NCBI GenBank assembly: GCA_040387055.1
Contig: JAZKEM010000059.1
Coordinates: 1 to 34,766, forward strand
Direction: 5' to 3'
Origin: Stenotrophobium sp040387055
GTDB lineage: Bacteria; Pseudomonadota; Gammaproteobacteria; Nevskiales; Nevskiaceae
Length of the DNA: 34,766 bases
Shown here: piece after piece, positions 15,915 through 23,827 of the stretch
How the letters are laid out: the number at the start of each line of letters is the position of its first letter
Numbering within the stretch: position 1 is the stretch's first letter
Made by a program: the position numbers and the translations under genes
Notes under the pieces: model-generated
Seen by the model: only the letters and a program-made list of their open reading frames with translations
Database searches by the model: none
Told to the model about the DNA's origin: nothing

Positions 15915-15945
15915 ATAATGAACAACAACGTTGTGCGTTTATTAG
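15915..15945. promoter_or_regulatory. TetR-type operator (site 4, autoregulatory)
   Basis: ATAAT (15915-15919) is followed by the 14-base operator GAACAACAACGTTG (15920-15933), containing the palindrome ACAACGTTGT, and then an AT-rich flank ending in TTATTAG. It lies 50 bases before the tetR start, which implies autoregulation. Confidence 0.75.
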
Positions 15946-15984
15946 GTTGTCGGATCAAGTTGAAATCATGTGGAGCAAGGGAAG

Positions 15985-16683
15985 ATGCTGAATAAGGCTA
16001 AAACTGCGGTTAAAAAGCCAGCCAAACGTAAGCGTGATCCAGAAGGAACGCGTGTAGCAATTCTTGAGGCAGCAGGTAAATTGCTGGCTAAAGACGGCGC
16101 CGAAGGCCTTAGCGTTTCACAAGTGGCACAGCTTGCCGGCGTTAATCGCGGCACGGCTTACCAGCATTTTCCAACGCGTGAACAGCTGCTTGATGCCACA
16201 ACAGCTTGGGTTAGCGAGCGTATGAGAACGGCAGTTTTTGGTGGCTTGGACTTCAATAACGTCAAGCAGGTTGATCCTCAGCATGTCGCTCAGCAGATGG
16301 CTGATTTTGCGATGGAGAATCCGGAGTTGGGCCGTGTTTGGCTGTTTGAAGTGATGAGTTCTAGCCGTCCTTCCAATGACACATTCTGGAATTTGTACCG
16401 CACGCAGTTTGAGAAGTTCTCTAAGTCAGAAATGGCTCAGCCGGGTATTGATGCGGAAGTCCATTCGGTGATCATGCTGATCGGTGCGTTCCTCTGGCCG
16501 ATCTTCACGCGTGCTCATACGCGCACCGCAAAAGAACGTCAGGAAATGTCTCAGCGTTTTTCAAAAGAAATGCTGCGCTTGAGCATGTTTGGAACCATGC
16601 GTCCGGAGAAATTTCCTGAGCTGGCGGCGAAGATTAGTGGCGCTGCCAAACCAGTCGTCGGCACGCGCAAGAAGGCCAAGTAA
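15985..16683 (+). CDS. TetR-family transcriptional repressor (proposed regulator of the cluster)
   Basis: A 232-residue one-component regulator. The N-terminal helix-turn-helix is typical: VAILEAAGKLLAKDGAEGLS, then VSQVAQLAGVNRGTAYQHFP (about 44-63) with the YxHF that ends TetR HTH domains. The rest is a helical ligand-binding and dimer domain with no recognisable signature. Both ends are Lys/Arg-rich. I chose ATG 15985, preceded by AAGGGA; an in-frame GTG lies at 15970. It is a single-gene unit between a hairpin and a bidirectional terminator. It has the shared operator in its own promoter and is the only TetR in the window, which makes it the best candidate to bind all seven sites. Ligand unknown; a CoA thioester or pathway intermediate is likely by analogy with KstR-type regulators. 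Confidence 0.92.
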   Translation: MLNKAKTAVKKPAKRKRDPEGTRVAILEAAGKLLAKDGAEGLSVSQVAQLAGVNRGTAYQHFPTREQLLDATTAWVSERMRTAVFGGLDFNNVKQVDPQHVAQQMADFAMENPELGRVWLFEVMSSSRPSNDTFWNLYRTQFEKFSKSEMAQPGIDAEVHSVIMLIGAFLWPIFTRAHTRTAKERQEMSQRFSKEMLRLSMFGTMRPEKFPELAAKISGAAKPVVGTRKKAK

Positions 16684-16692
16684 TCATCATAG

Positions 16693-16736
16693 AAAAAGCC
16701 CTCGTTGCACCTTGATCGGTGTGACGAGGGCTTTTT
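16693..16736. terminator. Bidirectional rho-independent terminator
   Basis: AAAAAGCCCTCGT (16693-16705) pairs perfectly with ACGAGGGCTTTTT (16724-16736). The loop is about 18 bases and can itself pair partly. It separates the convergent tetR and CoA-transferase genes and has a U tract on both strands. Confidence 0.88.
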
Positions 16737-16748
16737 AGTTTGCGCGAC

Positions 16749-17975
16749 TTAAGCGATTGCGCCGATTGATTTCAGCTTTTCGATGCGATCCCACTCCATG
16801 CCCAATTCCATCAGCACGATTTCAGTGTGCTCGGAAGCCTGCGGTGCGCGCGTGGTTTGTACGGGCGCATGATTGAACTGCACAGGGCCGCGCACAATCT
16901 TGATCGGCGCGCCGCCGTCGGAAGCTTCGACTTCAAACAGCATGTCGTTGGCCAGCGCCTGCTCGTCAGTCGCGATGTCGATCAGGCTTTGCACCGGCGC
17001 CCACTGGCCGCTGAAAGTCGATAGCTGTTTGCGCCAGTACTTGAAGTCTTTCTGTGCAAAGGCTTCCTTGATGATTTCACTAGCGGCTTGCCAGTTTTTC
17101 ATCAGCGCTTCGGCGCTTGCAAAGCGTTCGTCCTGCGCAGATTCAGGATGGCCAATATGGGTGAAGAAGCTCTTGATGTGTGGCCCGGGAGTCAGCGTGC
17201 ACATGTTGATGGTGCCGCCGTCAGACGTGCGGTAGTTGCCCATGAATGGATTGCCCGGGTTGCCGCCGGAGCCGGGCATGCGGTTACGCATCATCTGTCC
17301 GCAATCGATGCCCATGTCGATTGAAATGCCCGATGCCCACCAGGCCGTGCTGAGCAGCGAGACATCGAGCTCAATGGCCTCACCTGTGCGTTCACGATGA
17401 AACAGTGCTGCGGAAATGCCGCCAGCGATGTTCATTCCGCCAATCGAATCGCCGAAAGCTGGAATGCCCTGTGCCAGTGGGCCCGGCAGTTCTTCCGGCG
17501 TCATGCTGTGCGCAATGCCGCTACGGTTCCAAAATGCGGTGCCGTCGAAGCCGCCGACGTCACGATCGGGGCCTTTGTCGCCGTAGGCGCTACCGCGTGC
17601 GTAGATAATCTTCGGGTTAACCGCGCGAATGTGCTCGATGTCGAACTTCATCTTCTGGCGCTGGTTCGGAAGATAATTGGTCAGGAACACGTCAGCGGTC
17701 TTGGCTAATTCATAGATTACGGCCATGCCTTCTTCTGTCGAGATATCGACACCAACACTGCGCTTGCCGCGATTGGGGTGTTCCATGAACGGGCTGCGAT
17801 TCGGATTCACCTTAATGCCGCCGATGTTCACGAAGCCGCGTTGCGTGTCGCCGCGTCTAGGATGTTCAATCTTGATGACGTCAGCGCCCCAGTCAGCAAG
17901 GATGGCGCCAGCTGCCGGAACAAACGTAAATTGCGCGACTTCCAGTACGCGTACGCCTTTCATTACTTGTGTCAT
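16749..17975 (-). CDS. Class III CoA-transferase (CaiB/BaiF family)
   Basis: A 408-residue family III CoA-transferase, moving CoA from a donor thioester to an acid. The N-terminal GVRVLEVAQFTFVPAAGAILADWGADVIKIEHP pattern is the family hallmark, here split as residues 7-14 and 20-39, followed by NRGKRSVGVD. Asp144 in GGFDGTAFWNRSG is the expected catalytic Asp that carries the acyl anhydride. ATG 17975 has GAGGAG seven bases upstream; the frame is open to 18002 without a better site. It is a single-gene unit divergent from the HSD10-like SDR and shares the operator at 18023. It probably activates a carboxylic acid of the pathway, or moves CoA between intermediates, without using ATP. Confidence 0.9.
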   Translation of the reverse strand: MTQVMKGVRVLEVAQFTFVPAAGAILADWGADVIKIEHPRRGDTQRGFVNIGGIKVNPNRSPFMEHPNRGKRSVGVDISTEEGMAVIYELAKTADVFLTNYLPNQRQKMKFDIEHIRAVNPKIIYARGSAYGDKGPDRDVGGFDGTAFWNRSGIAHSMTPEELPGPLAQGIPAFGDSIGGMNIAGGISAALFHRERTGEAIELDVSLLSTAWWASGISIDMGIDCGQMMRNRMPGSGGNPGNPFMGNYRTSDGGTINMCTLTPGPHIKSFFTHIGHPESAQDERFASAEALMKNWQAASEIIKEAFAQKDFKYWRKQLSTFSGQWAPVQSLIDIATDEQALANDMLFEVEASDGGAPIKIVRGPVQFNHAPVQTTRAPQASEHTEIVLMELGMEWDRIEKLKSIGAIA

Positions 17976-18016
17976 CTGGTTTCTCCTCGCATCGCCTTGC
18001 ACAGGGCGAGTATGAT

Positions 18017-18042
18017 ATTAATAAACAACATTGTTGCATATA
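18017..18042. promoter_or_regulatory. TetR-type operator and divergent promoter (site 5)
   Basis: The 14-base operator AAACAACATTGTTG lies at 18023-18036. On the plus side TTAAT (18018-18022), preceded by TATGAT (18011-18016), can serve the SDR. On the minus strand TATATG abuts the operator and can serve the CoA-transferase starting at 17975, only about 40 bases away. Confidence 0.75.
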
Positions 18043-18116
18043 GACAGTAGGTGCGCTAGAAATAGTCTATAGCTGCAGTGGCGGCCCGAATAACTAAATT
18101 TTTAGTGAGATCCAAT

Positions 18117-18896
18117 ATGAAAATCGACTCCTCCCTTGCTGCGGTGGTTACTGGCGGCGCTTCGGGTCTGGGCCTTGCCACGGTCAAAGCGCTAAGAGCA
18201 GCCGGAGCCAAGGTTGCGATCTTTGATCTCAATGCAGAGATCGGTGAAAAGATGGCAGCTGAGACCGGCGCAATCTTTTGTCAGTGCGACGTGCTGTCGG
18301 ATGAAAGTGTTGATGCAGCGTTCGCAAAAGCACGTGCAGCGCAAGGACAGGAGCGTGCGCTGATTTGCTGCGCAGGTGGCGGCAATGCGATTCCAACCGC
18401 GCGTCGCGACAAGACTACGGGCGAGATCAATATTTTCCCCAGCGATAAATTCGAATGGGTACTCAAGCTCAATACCGTTGGCACGTTCCGCTGCATCACG
18501 CGCGCAGCAGCGGGCATGATGACTTTGGAGCCTGTGAACGGTGAGCGTGGTGTTCTCGTTAACACCGCTTCTGCTGCTGCGACTGAAGGCCAGATGGGCC
18601 AGGCTGCGTATTCGGCAGCCAAGGCTGCGATTGTCGGCATGACGCTGACGATTGCTCGTGATCTCTCGCGCGAAGGCATTCGTGTCAACACGATTCAACC
18701 AGGTATTTTCGCAACGCCAGCGATGGCGCGTGCGACGCCGGAAATGCTGGATGCGCTGGGCAAGATGGTTCCATTCCCACCACGTCTTGGCCACGCTGAC
18801 GAATACGCCAGCCTGACGCTGGAAGTGATTCGTAACGGTTACCTCAACGGTGAAACACTGCGCCTTGATGGCGCTATCAGAATGCAGCCGCGCTGA
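18117..18896 (+). CDS. HSD10-like 3-hydroxyacyl-CoA dehydrogenase (SDR)
   Basis: A 259-residue SDR of the 17-beta-HSD type 10/type II 3-hydroxyacyl-CoA dehydrogenase group. It has TGGASGLG (12-19), Asp37 after beta strand 2 (NAD preference), the long insertion around RDKTTGEINIFPSDKFEWVL that marks this group, and catalytic Ser152, Tyr165 and Lys169. The ending PFPPRLGHADEYASL with LNGETLRLDGAIRM is also typical. ATG 18117 begins the first beta strand; the open frame back to GTG 18078 lacks a ribosome site. Likely job: oxidation of a 3-hydroxyacyl-CoA in beta-oxidation, or of a hydroxysteroid. The phosphotransferase-like gene starts 10 bases downstream. Confidence 0.9.
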   Translation: MKIDSSLAAVVTGGASGLGLATVKALRAAGAKVAIFDLNAEIGEKMAAETGAIFCQCDVLSDESVDAAFAKARAAQGQERALICCAGGGNAIPTARRDKTTGEINIFPSDKFEWVLKLNTVGTFRCITRAAAGMMTLEPVNGERGVLVNTASAAATEGQMGQAAYSAAKAAIVGMTLTIARDLSREGIRVNTIQPGIFATPAMARATPEMLDALGKMVPFPPRLGHADEYASLTLEVIRNGYLNGETLRLDGAIRMQPR

Positions 18897-18906
18897 GCGG
18901 AAAAAG

Positions 18907-20193
18907 ATGAGCGATGCCCAGTGGGTTCAAGGTGACTCGCTGGGCATTTTAGTTCCTGCGTGTGGCGAGGCATTGCGTACAGGTGGTGTTGAATATCTCA
19001 CTGAGGCTTTCCGCGCCTCAGGTGCGATGGCCTTGGATAATCAGGTCACACGCATAACAAAATTTGAAGAATGTCCCGGTGGCAGCACGGGTCGAAAGCT
19101 TTTTCTCTCAGTCGAATACGCTCAGCCAGTCACGGAATTGCCCACGCAGTTATTCGTGAAGTTCTCACGTGATTTCGATGACGTGATTCGTGATCGCGCG
19201 AAGAATCAGCTGGATGCTGAAGTGCGTCTGGCGCTGCTGTCGCGAACGTCTGGATTTCCTGTGGCGGTCCCGAAGTGCCTGTTTGCTGATTACAACCAAG
19301 CGTCTGGCACTGGGGTATTGATCACCGAACGGATTGCGTTTGGCAAAGGGGCGATCGAGCTCTTATACGAAAAGTGCATGGACGCCGAAATGCCCGATTC
19401 TTTGGGGCATTACAAGGCATTGCTGAAGGCGGTTGCTGGGCTTGCAGGTACTCATAAAGCGGGCCGTCTTGCTGACAATGTTTCGACATTGTTTCCCTTT
19501 GACGCAACTGCTGCATCTGCAAATGATCGAATCCGATATACAGAACAGCAACTGTTGAATCGTGTTGCTCGATATTCTGAATTTGCTGCGAATTATCCGC
19601 AGCTCTTTCCGGCAAATATCACCACACCTATTTTTATCGAACAACTTAAGAAAGACATTCCACGTTTCCTTGAGCATGAGCTCGCGATAAAGCGCTTTCT
19701 ATATGGGAAGCCGGAATTTATTGCACTCTGTCATTGGAATGCGAATGTCGATAACGCTTGGTTCTGGCGTGACGGGCAGGGCGAACTTCAGTGCGGCTTG
19801 ATAGACTGGGGTCGCGTAGGGCAAATGAGTGTTGCGCATGCGCTCTTTGGTGCTTTGAGTGCAGCAGAAATTGCGCTATGGGATACGCATCTTGAAGCGC
19901 TGTTGGCCCACTTCGCTGCTGAATTTCATCGCTGTGGCGGCCCGGCTCTCAATGTTGAAGAGCTCAAAACGCATCTGCTGCTATTTGTCGCGCTGATGGG
20001 TTTAGCCTGGCTTATGGATGCGCCTGCGTTGATTCAGAAGCAGATTCCAGATCTGGCTTCGATAAAAGATCGCTTTGATCCGAAATTCAAGTCCAATGAA
20101 ACTGCCCGCGTTCAGCTTCAGATGATGACCAATGTTCTCAATCTCTGGCAGACGCGAGACTTTGGACAGCTGCTCAACAGACTAATCAAATAA
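18907..20193 (+). CDS. Aminoglycoside-phosphotransferase-fold protein with altered catalytic loop
   Basis: A 428-residue kinase-like protein of the APH/choline kinase/ecdysteroid-kinase-like superfamily. Residues 83-87 (FVKFS) give the ATP-binding Lys85, and an Asp300 in LIDWGRVG is the metal-binding Asp. The catalytic loop, usually HGDxxxxN, reads CHWNANVDN with His276, Asn278 and Asn283, so the catalytic Asp appears replaced by Asn. ATG 18907 comes 10 bases after the SDR stop; the frame is open to 18850 but overlaps that SDR. The last 12 bases overlap the convergent ligase gene. It may be a kinase for an alcohol (a steroid alcohol is one guess) or a pseudokinase. The family is fairly sure, activity is not. 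Confidence 0.75.
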   Translation: MSDAQWVQGDSLGILVPACGEALRTGGVEYLTEAFRASGAMALDNQVTRITKFEECPGGSTGRKLFLSVEYAQPVTELPTQLFVKFSRDFDDVIRDRAKNQLDAEVRLALLSRTSGFPVAVPKCLFADYNQASGTGVLITERIAFGKGAIELLYEKCMDAEMPDSLGHYKALLKAVAGLAGTHKAGRLADNVSTLFPFDATAASANDRIRYTEQQLLNRVARYSEFAANYPQLFPANITTPIFIEQLKKDIPRFLEHELAIKRFLYGKPEFIALCHWNANVDNAWFWRDGQGELQCGLIDWGRVGQMSVAHALFGALSAAEIALWDTHLEALLAHFAAEFHRCGGPALNVEELKTHLLLFVALMGLAWLMDAPALIQKQIPDLASIKDRFDPKFKSNETARVQLQMMTNVLNLWQTRDFGQLLNRLIK

Positions 20194-21660
20194 GGCTTTT
20201 AAAGCGGGTCGGTCCACTTTTAGCGTGGGCGTTCTTGGTAGTCCTTTGACGAAACGCCAGTGTGCTGGGATGTGTGTCGCGTAAACGCGATCGCGTAAAT
20301 GCAATTCAAGTTCTGCAATCGTGGGTGATGTGATATCAGGTTTGAACTGAATCGCTGCCGCTGGAACTTGCCCGAGTCGTTGATCCATAATTCCAATTAC
20401 AGCTGCCGCAGAAACCGCAGTATGTTCGAGTAATGCGCGTTCTATTGCTTCTGGTAGTAACTTGAATCCACCACGCATGATTGCGCCATCAGCGCGCCCA
20501 CGGTGGAACATGAAGCCGTCTTCGTCGATCAATGCAATGTCTGAGGTGCGAATCCAATCTGGACCGATGCGAGGGGAGATGACTTCGAGCAGACCTTCTT
20601 GTCCTGCGAGAAGAATGGCTCCGCTATCGGGATCAACAATTCGCAATTGAGCGCCTGGCAGTACGCGGCCAACACTGCCCAGTTTTTTCTGTCTCCAAAT
20701 GCCATGCAGCTCAAGTGTCATTGCAGTTACAGGGCCACCAAATTCAGTCGCGCCGTAAGAAAGAAGAATGGGAACTCCGTAGCGCGCTTCAAATGCACGG
20801 TGAACGGTTGGGTCTAGCGGCGCAGCGCCTGTTCCCATGCGTTTGATGCACGCCAAGTCTGCAGGCGGAATGTCGGCGTCCAAAATCATTTGCACGCCCG
20901 CTGGTGGCAGTCCGCTGATCTCAGGGCGGTAGCGCAACAAATGGTCGTGCCAACCAGCGACGGTAAAACGCTCAAGCAGTACAGCGCGCTGTCCCCTTAA
21001 CAGGACAGGCAGGCTGGCATAAATTCCTGAAATATTTCCCAGAGGGAAGAATAGCAGTGTCGGTGTTGCTGCCAGGAACTTCTCGTCATCATCGCGAGTT
21101 AATACTTGTGTCCCGATGTAGTACTTGGCGATCAACGCGTAGCTGATCGCGAATTGTTTGGGTGGTCCTGTTGTGCCGCTGGTCAGAATTTCGATTTGTG
21201 CAGGCGCAGCGGTGCTTGGCGTTGATTGCTGCACTGACCGCATAGGGCCGTGCAGCAGCGTGGCGTCCATCTCTGTCAGCACAATGCCGGTAATGCCGCG
21301 TGCTTTCAGCAGATTTGTGACAGGTACTGAAAAATCTTCTGCTGCGCCAATCACGACGGCAGGATTGAGTCGTTCGATATCGCGAGCCATCGAATTGCCG
21401 GACTGGAACGCGTAGACCATGCGAACCGTACGGCTTTGGGCGATCAGGCCGAGTAGGGCGGCGATGGCAGATGGACGGTTTCGTGGGACGAACGTGACGT
21501 CTGCATCCGAAGGAATCCCACTGTCGTCGAGCAGTGTGCTGATGCGGTCTGCAACATGGCGAAGCTCGCCCCAATTAAACCAGCGCCCTTCGAATTCAAT
21601 CGCAGGTCGCGCTGATGATCGCGCTAAGGCATTCGCAGCTATTTGGCTGAGTTCATTCAT
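20182..21660 (-). CDS. AMP-forming acyl-CoA synthetase/ligase
   Basis: A 492-residue ANL-superfamily enzyme: ATP plus a carboxylate gives an acyl-AMP, then an acyl-CoA. The phosphate loop LTSGTTGPPK (159-168), the adenine-binding SYGATEFGG (301-309), TSDIALIDEDG (about 380) and RGGFKLLPE (about 405) hinge segment are all there; the catalytic C-terminal Lys481 lies in TPTLKVDR. It is shorter than most fatty acyl-CoA ligases (about 540-600 residues), nearer to aromatic or steroid-acid ligases. It is a single-gene unit divergent from SDR4, sharing the operator at 21713, and its 3' end overlaps the phosphotransferase-like gene. It probably activates the acid form of the pathway substrate. Confidence 0.9.
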   Translation of the reverse strand: MNELSQIAANALARSSARPAIEFEGRWFNWGELRHVADRISTLLDDSGIPSDADVTFVPRNRPSAIAALLGLIAQSRTVRMVYAFQSGNSMARDIERLNPAVVIGAAEDFSVPVTNLLKARGITGIVLTEMDATLLHGPMRSVQQSTPSTAAPAQIEILTSGTTGPPKQFAISYALIAKYYIGTQVLTRDDDEKFLAATPTLLFFPLGNISGIYASLPVLLRGQRAVLLERFTVAGWHDHLLRYRPEISGLPPAGVQMILDADIPPADLACIKRMGTGAAPLDPTVHRAFEARYGVPILLSYGATEFGGPVTAMTLELHGIWRQKKLGSVGRVLPGAQLRIVDPDSGAILLAGQEGLLEVISPRIGPDWIRTSDIALIDEDGFMFHRGRADGAIMRGGFKLLPEAIERALLEHTAVSAAAVIGIMDQRLGQVPAAAIQFKPDITSPTIAELELHLRDRVYATHIPAHWRFVKGLPRTPTLKVDRPALKALFD

Positions 21661-21706
21661 AGGTTGTACTGGCCGTAGCCAGCTTTACTTTTACCCATCG
21701 AATATT

Positions 21707-21733
21707 GATAATCAACAGCGTTGTTGAATAAAG
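21707..21733. promoter_or_regulatory. TetR-type operator and divergent promoter (site 6)
   Basis: The palindrome TCAACA-GCGT-TGTTGA lies at 21712-21727; the shared 14 bases are 21713-21726. On the plus strand GATAAT (21707-21712) with TTTACT 17 bases upstream (21684-21689) makes a promoter for SDR4. On the minus strand TTTATT abuts the operator and can serve the ligase gene starting at 21660. Confidence 0.75.
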
Positions 21734-21808
21734 TGTACATCAATACTTTGGCCCTGAAAATGCGTGCACATCAGCCGCTGGGCCGAACACGAATAGCGAG
21801 TGAAATCC

Positions 21809-22489
21809 ATGGAGTTGAAAGGCAAAGTCGTCGTCATCACTGGCGCTCTCGGCACACTAGGCAAGGCTGTCGCTGAAGCGGCCGCATTTTTGGGCGCCAC
21901 GGTGATCGCGGTGGATCGGGTAGAGGGGGCGAAGCTTGCAGGTGTGCAAGTTGCTCCTGTGCTTGATCTTGGCAATTCGCAGGCGACACGTGATGCATTT
22001 GTGAGTCTGGCGAGCAAACATGGACGCATTGATGCGCTGGTTAATGTCGCCGGTGGTTTTTCATGGGAAACACTTGCGGATGGTTCCATCGAAACATGGG
22101 ACCGGCTTTATGAAATGAATGTGCGAACGGCAGTCAATGCCTGTCAGGCTGCGCTGCCGCATTTTCCGAAGAGCGGCGGTCGCATCGTCAACATTGGCGC
22201 TGCAGGCGCGGTGAAAGCTGCTGCTGGAATGGGTGCTTATGCGGCTTCAAAGTCAGGTATTGCACGATTGACTGAAGCGCTTGCTGAAGAGCTCAAGGTA
22301 AGTGACACCACAGTAAACGCCGTGCTGCCGAGCATCATCGATACACCAGTAAATCGTGCTGATATGCCAGATGCTGATTACTCGCGCTGGGTTACGCCAC
22401 AGGCACTGGCCGATGTCATCGTGTTTCTGCTGAGCGATCGAGCTCGTGCGATTACCGGCGCGCTGATTCCCGTAACTGGGCGCGTTTGA
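21809..22489 (+). CDS. Short-chain dehydrogenase/reductase lacking the catalytic Ser
   Basis: A 226-residue SDR with TGALGTLG (11-18), Asp36 after beta strand 2, NVAGG and the catalytic Tyr144 and Lys148 (YAASK), plus Asn104. The position that normally holds the catalytic Ser, 13 residues before Tyr, is Ala131 (NIGAAGAVKA). The dinucleotide-binding half is normal. I chose ATG 21809, which starts the first beta strand; an in-frame GTG lies at 21800. It shares a unit with the SDR at 22602 and its operator with the divergent ligase. It may be a slower or specialised dehydrogenase, or a structural partner of the next SDR. Shortness is mainly at the C-terminus, which ends ITGALIPVTGRV. Confidence 0.85.
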   Translation: MELKGKVVVITGALGTLGKAVAEAAAFLGATVIAVDRVEGAKLAGVQVAPVLDLGNSQATRDAFVSLASKHGRIDALVNVAGGFSWETLADGSIETWDRLYEMNVRTAVNACQAALPHFPKSGGRIVNIGAAGAVKAAAGMGAYAASKSGIARLTEALAEELKVSDTTVNAVLPSIIDTPVNRADMPDADYSRWVTPQALADVIVFLLSDRARAITGALIPVTGRV

Positions 22490-22601
22490 GTCCCGAGTTG
22501 AAATGAATAGGGCAAGAGTCCCCGTGAGCGCATAAAATGCGGAGGAATCCCGCTGCGCTGGTTGATGAATTGAGCGCGCTTAAAACTCTGGTGGCTTAAT
22601 C

Positions 22602-23327
22602 GTGACGAACGCTTTGCATCAATCCAATCCTGTTGTAGTGGTTACTGGCGCATCTCAGGGCATTGGTGCAGCGATTGCGGAGCGATTTGCCAGCCGTGTT
22701 TCGGGCGTTCAACTCGCGCTGGTGGCGACCAACACGGAGCGACTGTCTTCGGTTGCTCAAAAGTGCCGAACCATTGGAGCGCAGGCCGAAATCTTTCCAA
22801 CGGATCTGAACGATAACGCTCAGGTCGAGCGCTTGGCGGCTGAGGTGCATAAGAAGTTTGGCCACGTTGATGTGCTCATCAATAACGCAGGTCGTTGGCG
22901 TGGCGGTGCTGCGCACGAAATGTCTGTGAGTGACTTTGCGCAAGTGCTGCAGGACAATCTCATCAATATGTTTGCGGCCACCCGCGCCTTTCTGCCGCCG
23001 ATGTTGGAACGAGGCGCCGGTGATGTTTTTCTGATGTCGTCGACTTCAGGGCTTGTGGGTCTGGCGAATAACGCCGCGTACTGTGCGGCCAAGCACGGCG
23101 TTGCGGGCTTCTCCAAGGCACTTCGTGCGGAAGTGGCGGGTCGTGGAATCCGTGTTTGCTGTGTTTATCCCGGCGGAACCGAATCGCCGTCATGGGAAGG
23201 ATCTGGCGTTGATGTCAAAACCTTGATGTCTGCTGAAGATGTGGCCGATGTTTTTGTCGACGCTTATCAGCGTTCTCGTCGGACGGTATTAGAGGACATC
23301 ATTCTGCGTCCTCTTGCAGCTCTGTGA
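22602..23327 (+). CDS. Short-chain dehydrogenase/reductase
   Basis: A 241-residue SDR with TGASQGIG (15-22), NNAG, catalytic Ser147, Tyr160 and Lys164 (YCAAK). An unusual pattern follows: the ending is RPLAAL without the usual final glycine-rich strand, and SRRTVLEDIILRP near the end resembles FabG-like 3-oxoacyl reductases with an altered C-terminus. The start GTG 22602 has only a weak ribosome site. It follows SDR4 after a 112-base gap with no promoter or terminator seen, so it probably belongs to the same unit. Substrate unknown. Confidence 0.85.
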   Translation: MTNALHQSNPVVVVTGASQGIGAAIAERFASRVSGVQLALVATNTERLSSVAQKCRTIGAQAEIFPTDLNDNAQVERLAAEVHKKFGHVDVLINNAGRWRGGAAHEMSVSDFAQVLQDNLINMFAATRAFLPPMLERGAGDVFLMSSTSGLVGLANNAAYCAAKHGVAGFSKALRAEVAGRGIRVCCVYPGGTESPSWEGSGVDVKTLMSAEDVADVFVDAYQRSRRTVLEDIILRPLAAL

Positions 23328-23426
23328 ATTTGATCGGTTTTCGCCCGCCCAGCATTTCGCTTTTCATTAAATCCTAGTTCGTTTACTCCTGACTTGAACG
23401 TAGGAGGGGTGGATTTCAGCAATATT

Positions 23427-23454
23427 TATAATGAACAGCACTGTTGTTTGTTAG
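23427..23454 (+). promoter_or_regulatory. Promoter element with TetR-type operator (site 7)
   Basis: TATAAT (23427-23432) leads directly into the 14-base operator GAACAGCACTGTTG (23433-23446). It lies 143 bases before the ferredoxin gene and governs the seven-gene P450 operon. No good -35 was found at the right spacing. Only one direction is needed here, and the far side lacks a -10-like hexamer. Confidence 0.7.
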
Positions 23455-23574
23455 TGGAAATTGTGCGATAAAGAAAGTCGCTAAAAAGACCGTCTTCAGG
23501 GCGGCATGGAGATGGATGGGGCGATAGGCCTATCCAGCTGGATTTGTACGCAGACCGTGCGTGAGGAGTAAGAC

Positions 23575-23769
23575 ATGAAAATCAAAATTGACAAGGCATC
23601 CTGCGTTGGCAATGCACGCTGCGCCGCAGTGTCTCCAGAGCTGTTTCCGCTGGATGAAGACGGCTACATCGCTGTCACAGAAATTGATGTGCCTCCCGGC
23701 ATGGAGGCCTTGGCTCGTCGCGGTGCACGAGCCTGCCCCGAGCGAATCATCATCGTCGTTGAAGATTGA
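23575..23769 (+). CDS. [3Fe-4S] ferredoxin, likely P450 redox partner
   Basis: A 64-residue ferredoxin of the small actinobacterial/proteobacterial type that carries one 3Fe-4S cluster. The three ligands are Cys10, Cys16 and Cys54 in CVGNARC and ACPE; the fourth ligand position of 4Fe-4S proteins is not Cys, as usual for P450-linked ferredoxins. Its start has GAGGAG upstream. It leads a seven-gene operon and is separated by one gene from the P450, so it most likely passes electrons to it. No ferredoxin reductase is found in the window. Confidence 0.92.
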   Translation: MKIKIDKASCVGNARCAAVSPELFPLDEDGYIAVTEIDVPPGMEALARRGARACPERIIIVVED

Positions 23770-23827
23770 AATAAACGGCAGCCCACGTACGGCTGCAATG
23801 CTTTGAACTGATAAGAGGAGAAGTGCA

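Noticed and set aside
15970..15984. GTG 15970 as start of tetR
   Set aside because: ATG 15985 has AAGGGA at good spacing; the GTG has no ribosome site, so the extra five residues are unlikely.
18192..18794. 200-residue minus-strand frame inside the HSD10-like SDR
   Set aside because: It is a shadow frame of a well-supported gene and has no domain signature.
7500..23454. Assigning the shared motif to the known KstR or PsrA regulators
   Set aside because: The arms AACA-N4-TGTT do not match the KstR, KstR2 or PsrA motifs as I recall them, and the local TetR is not clearly an orthologue of any of them.
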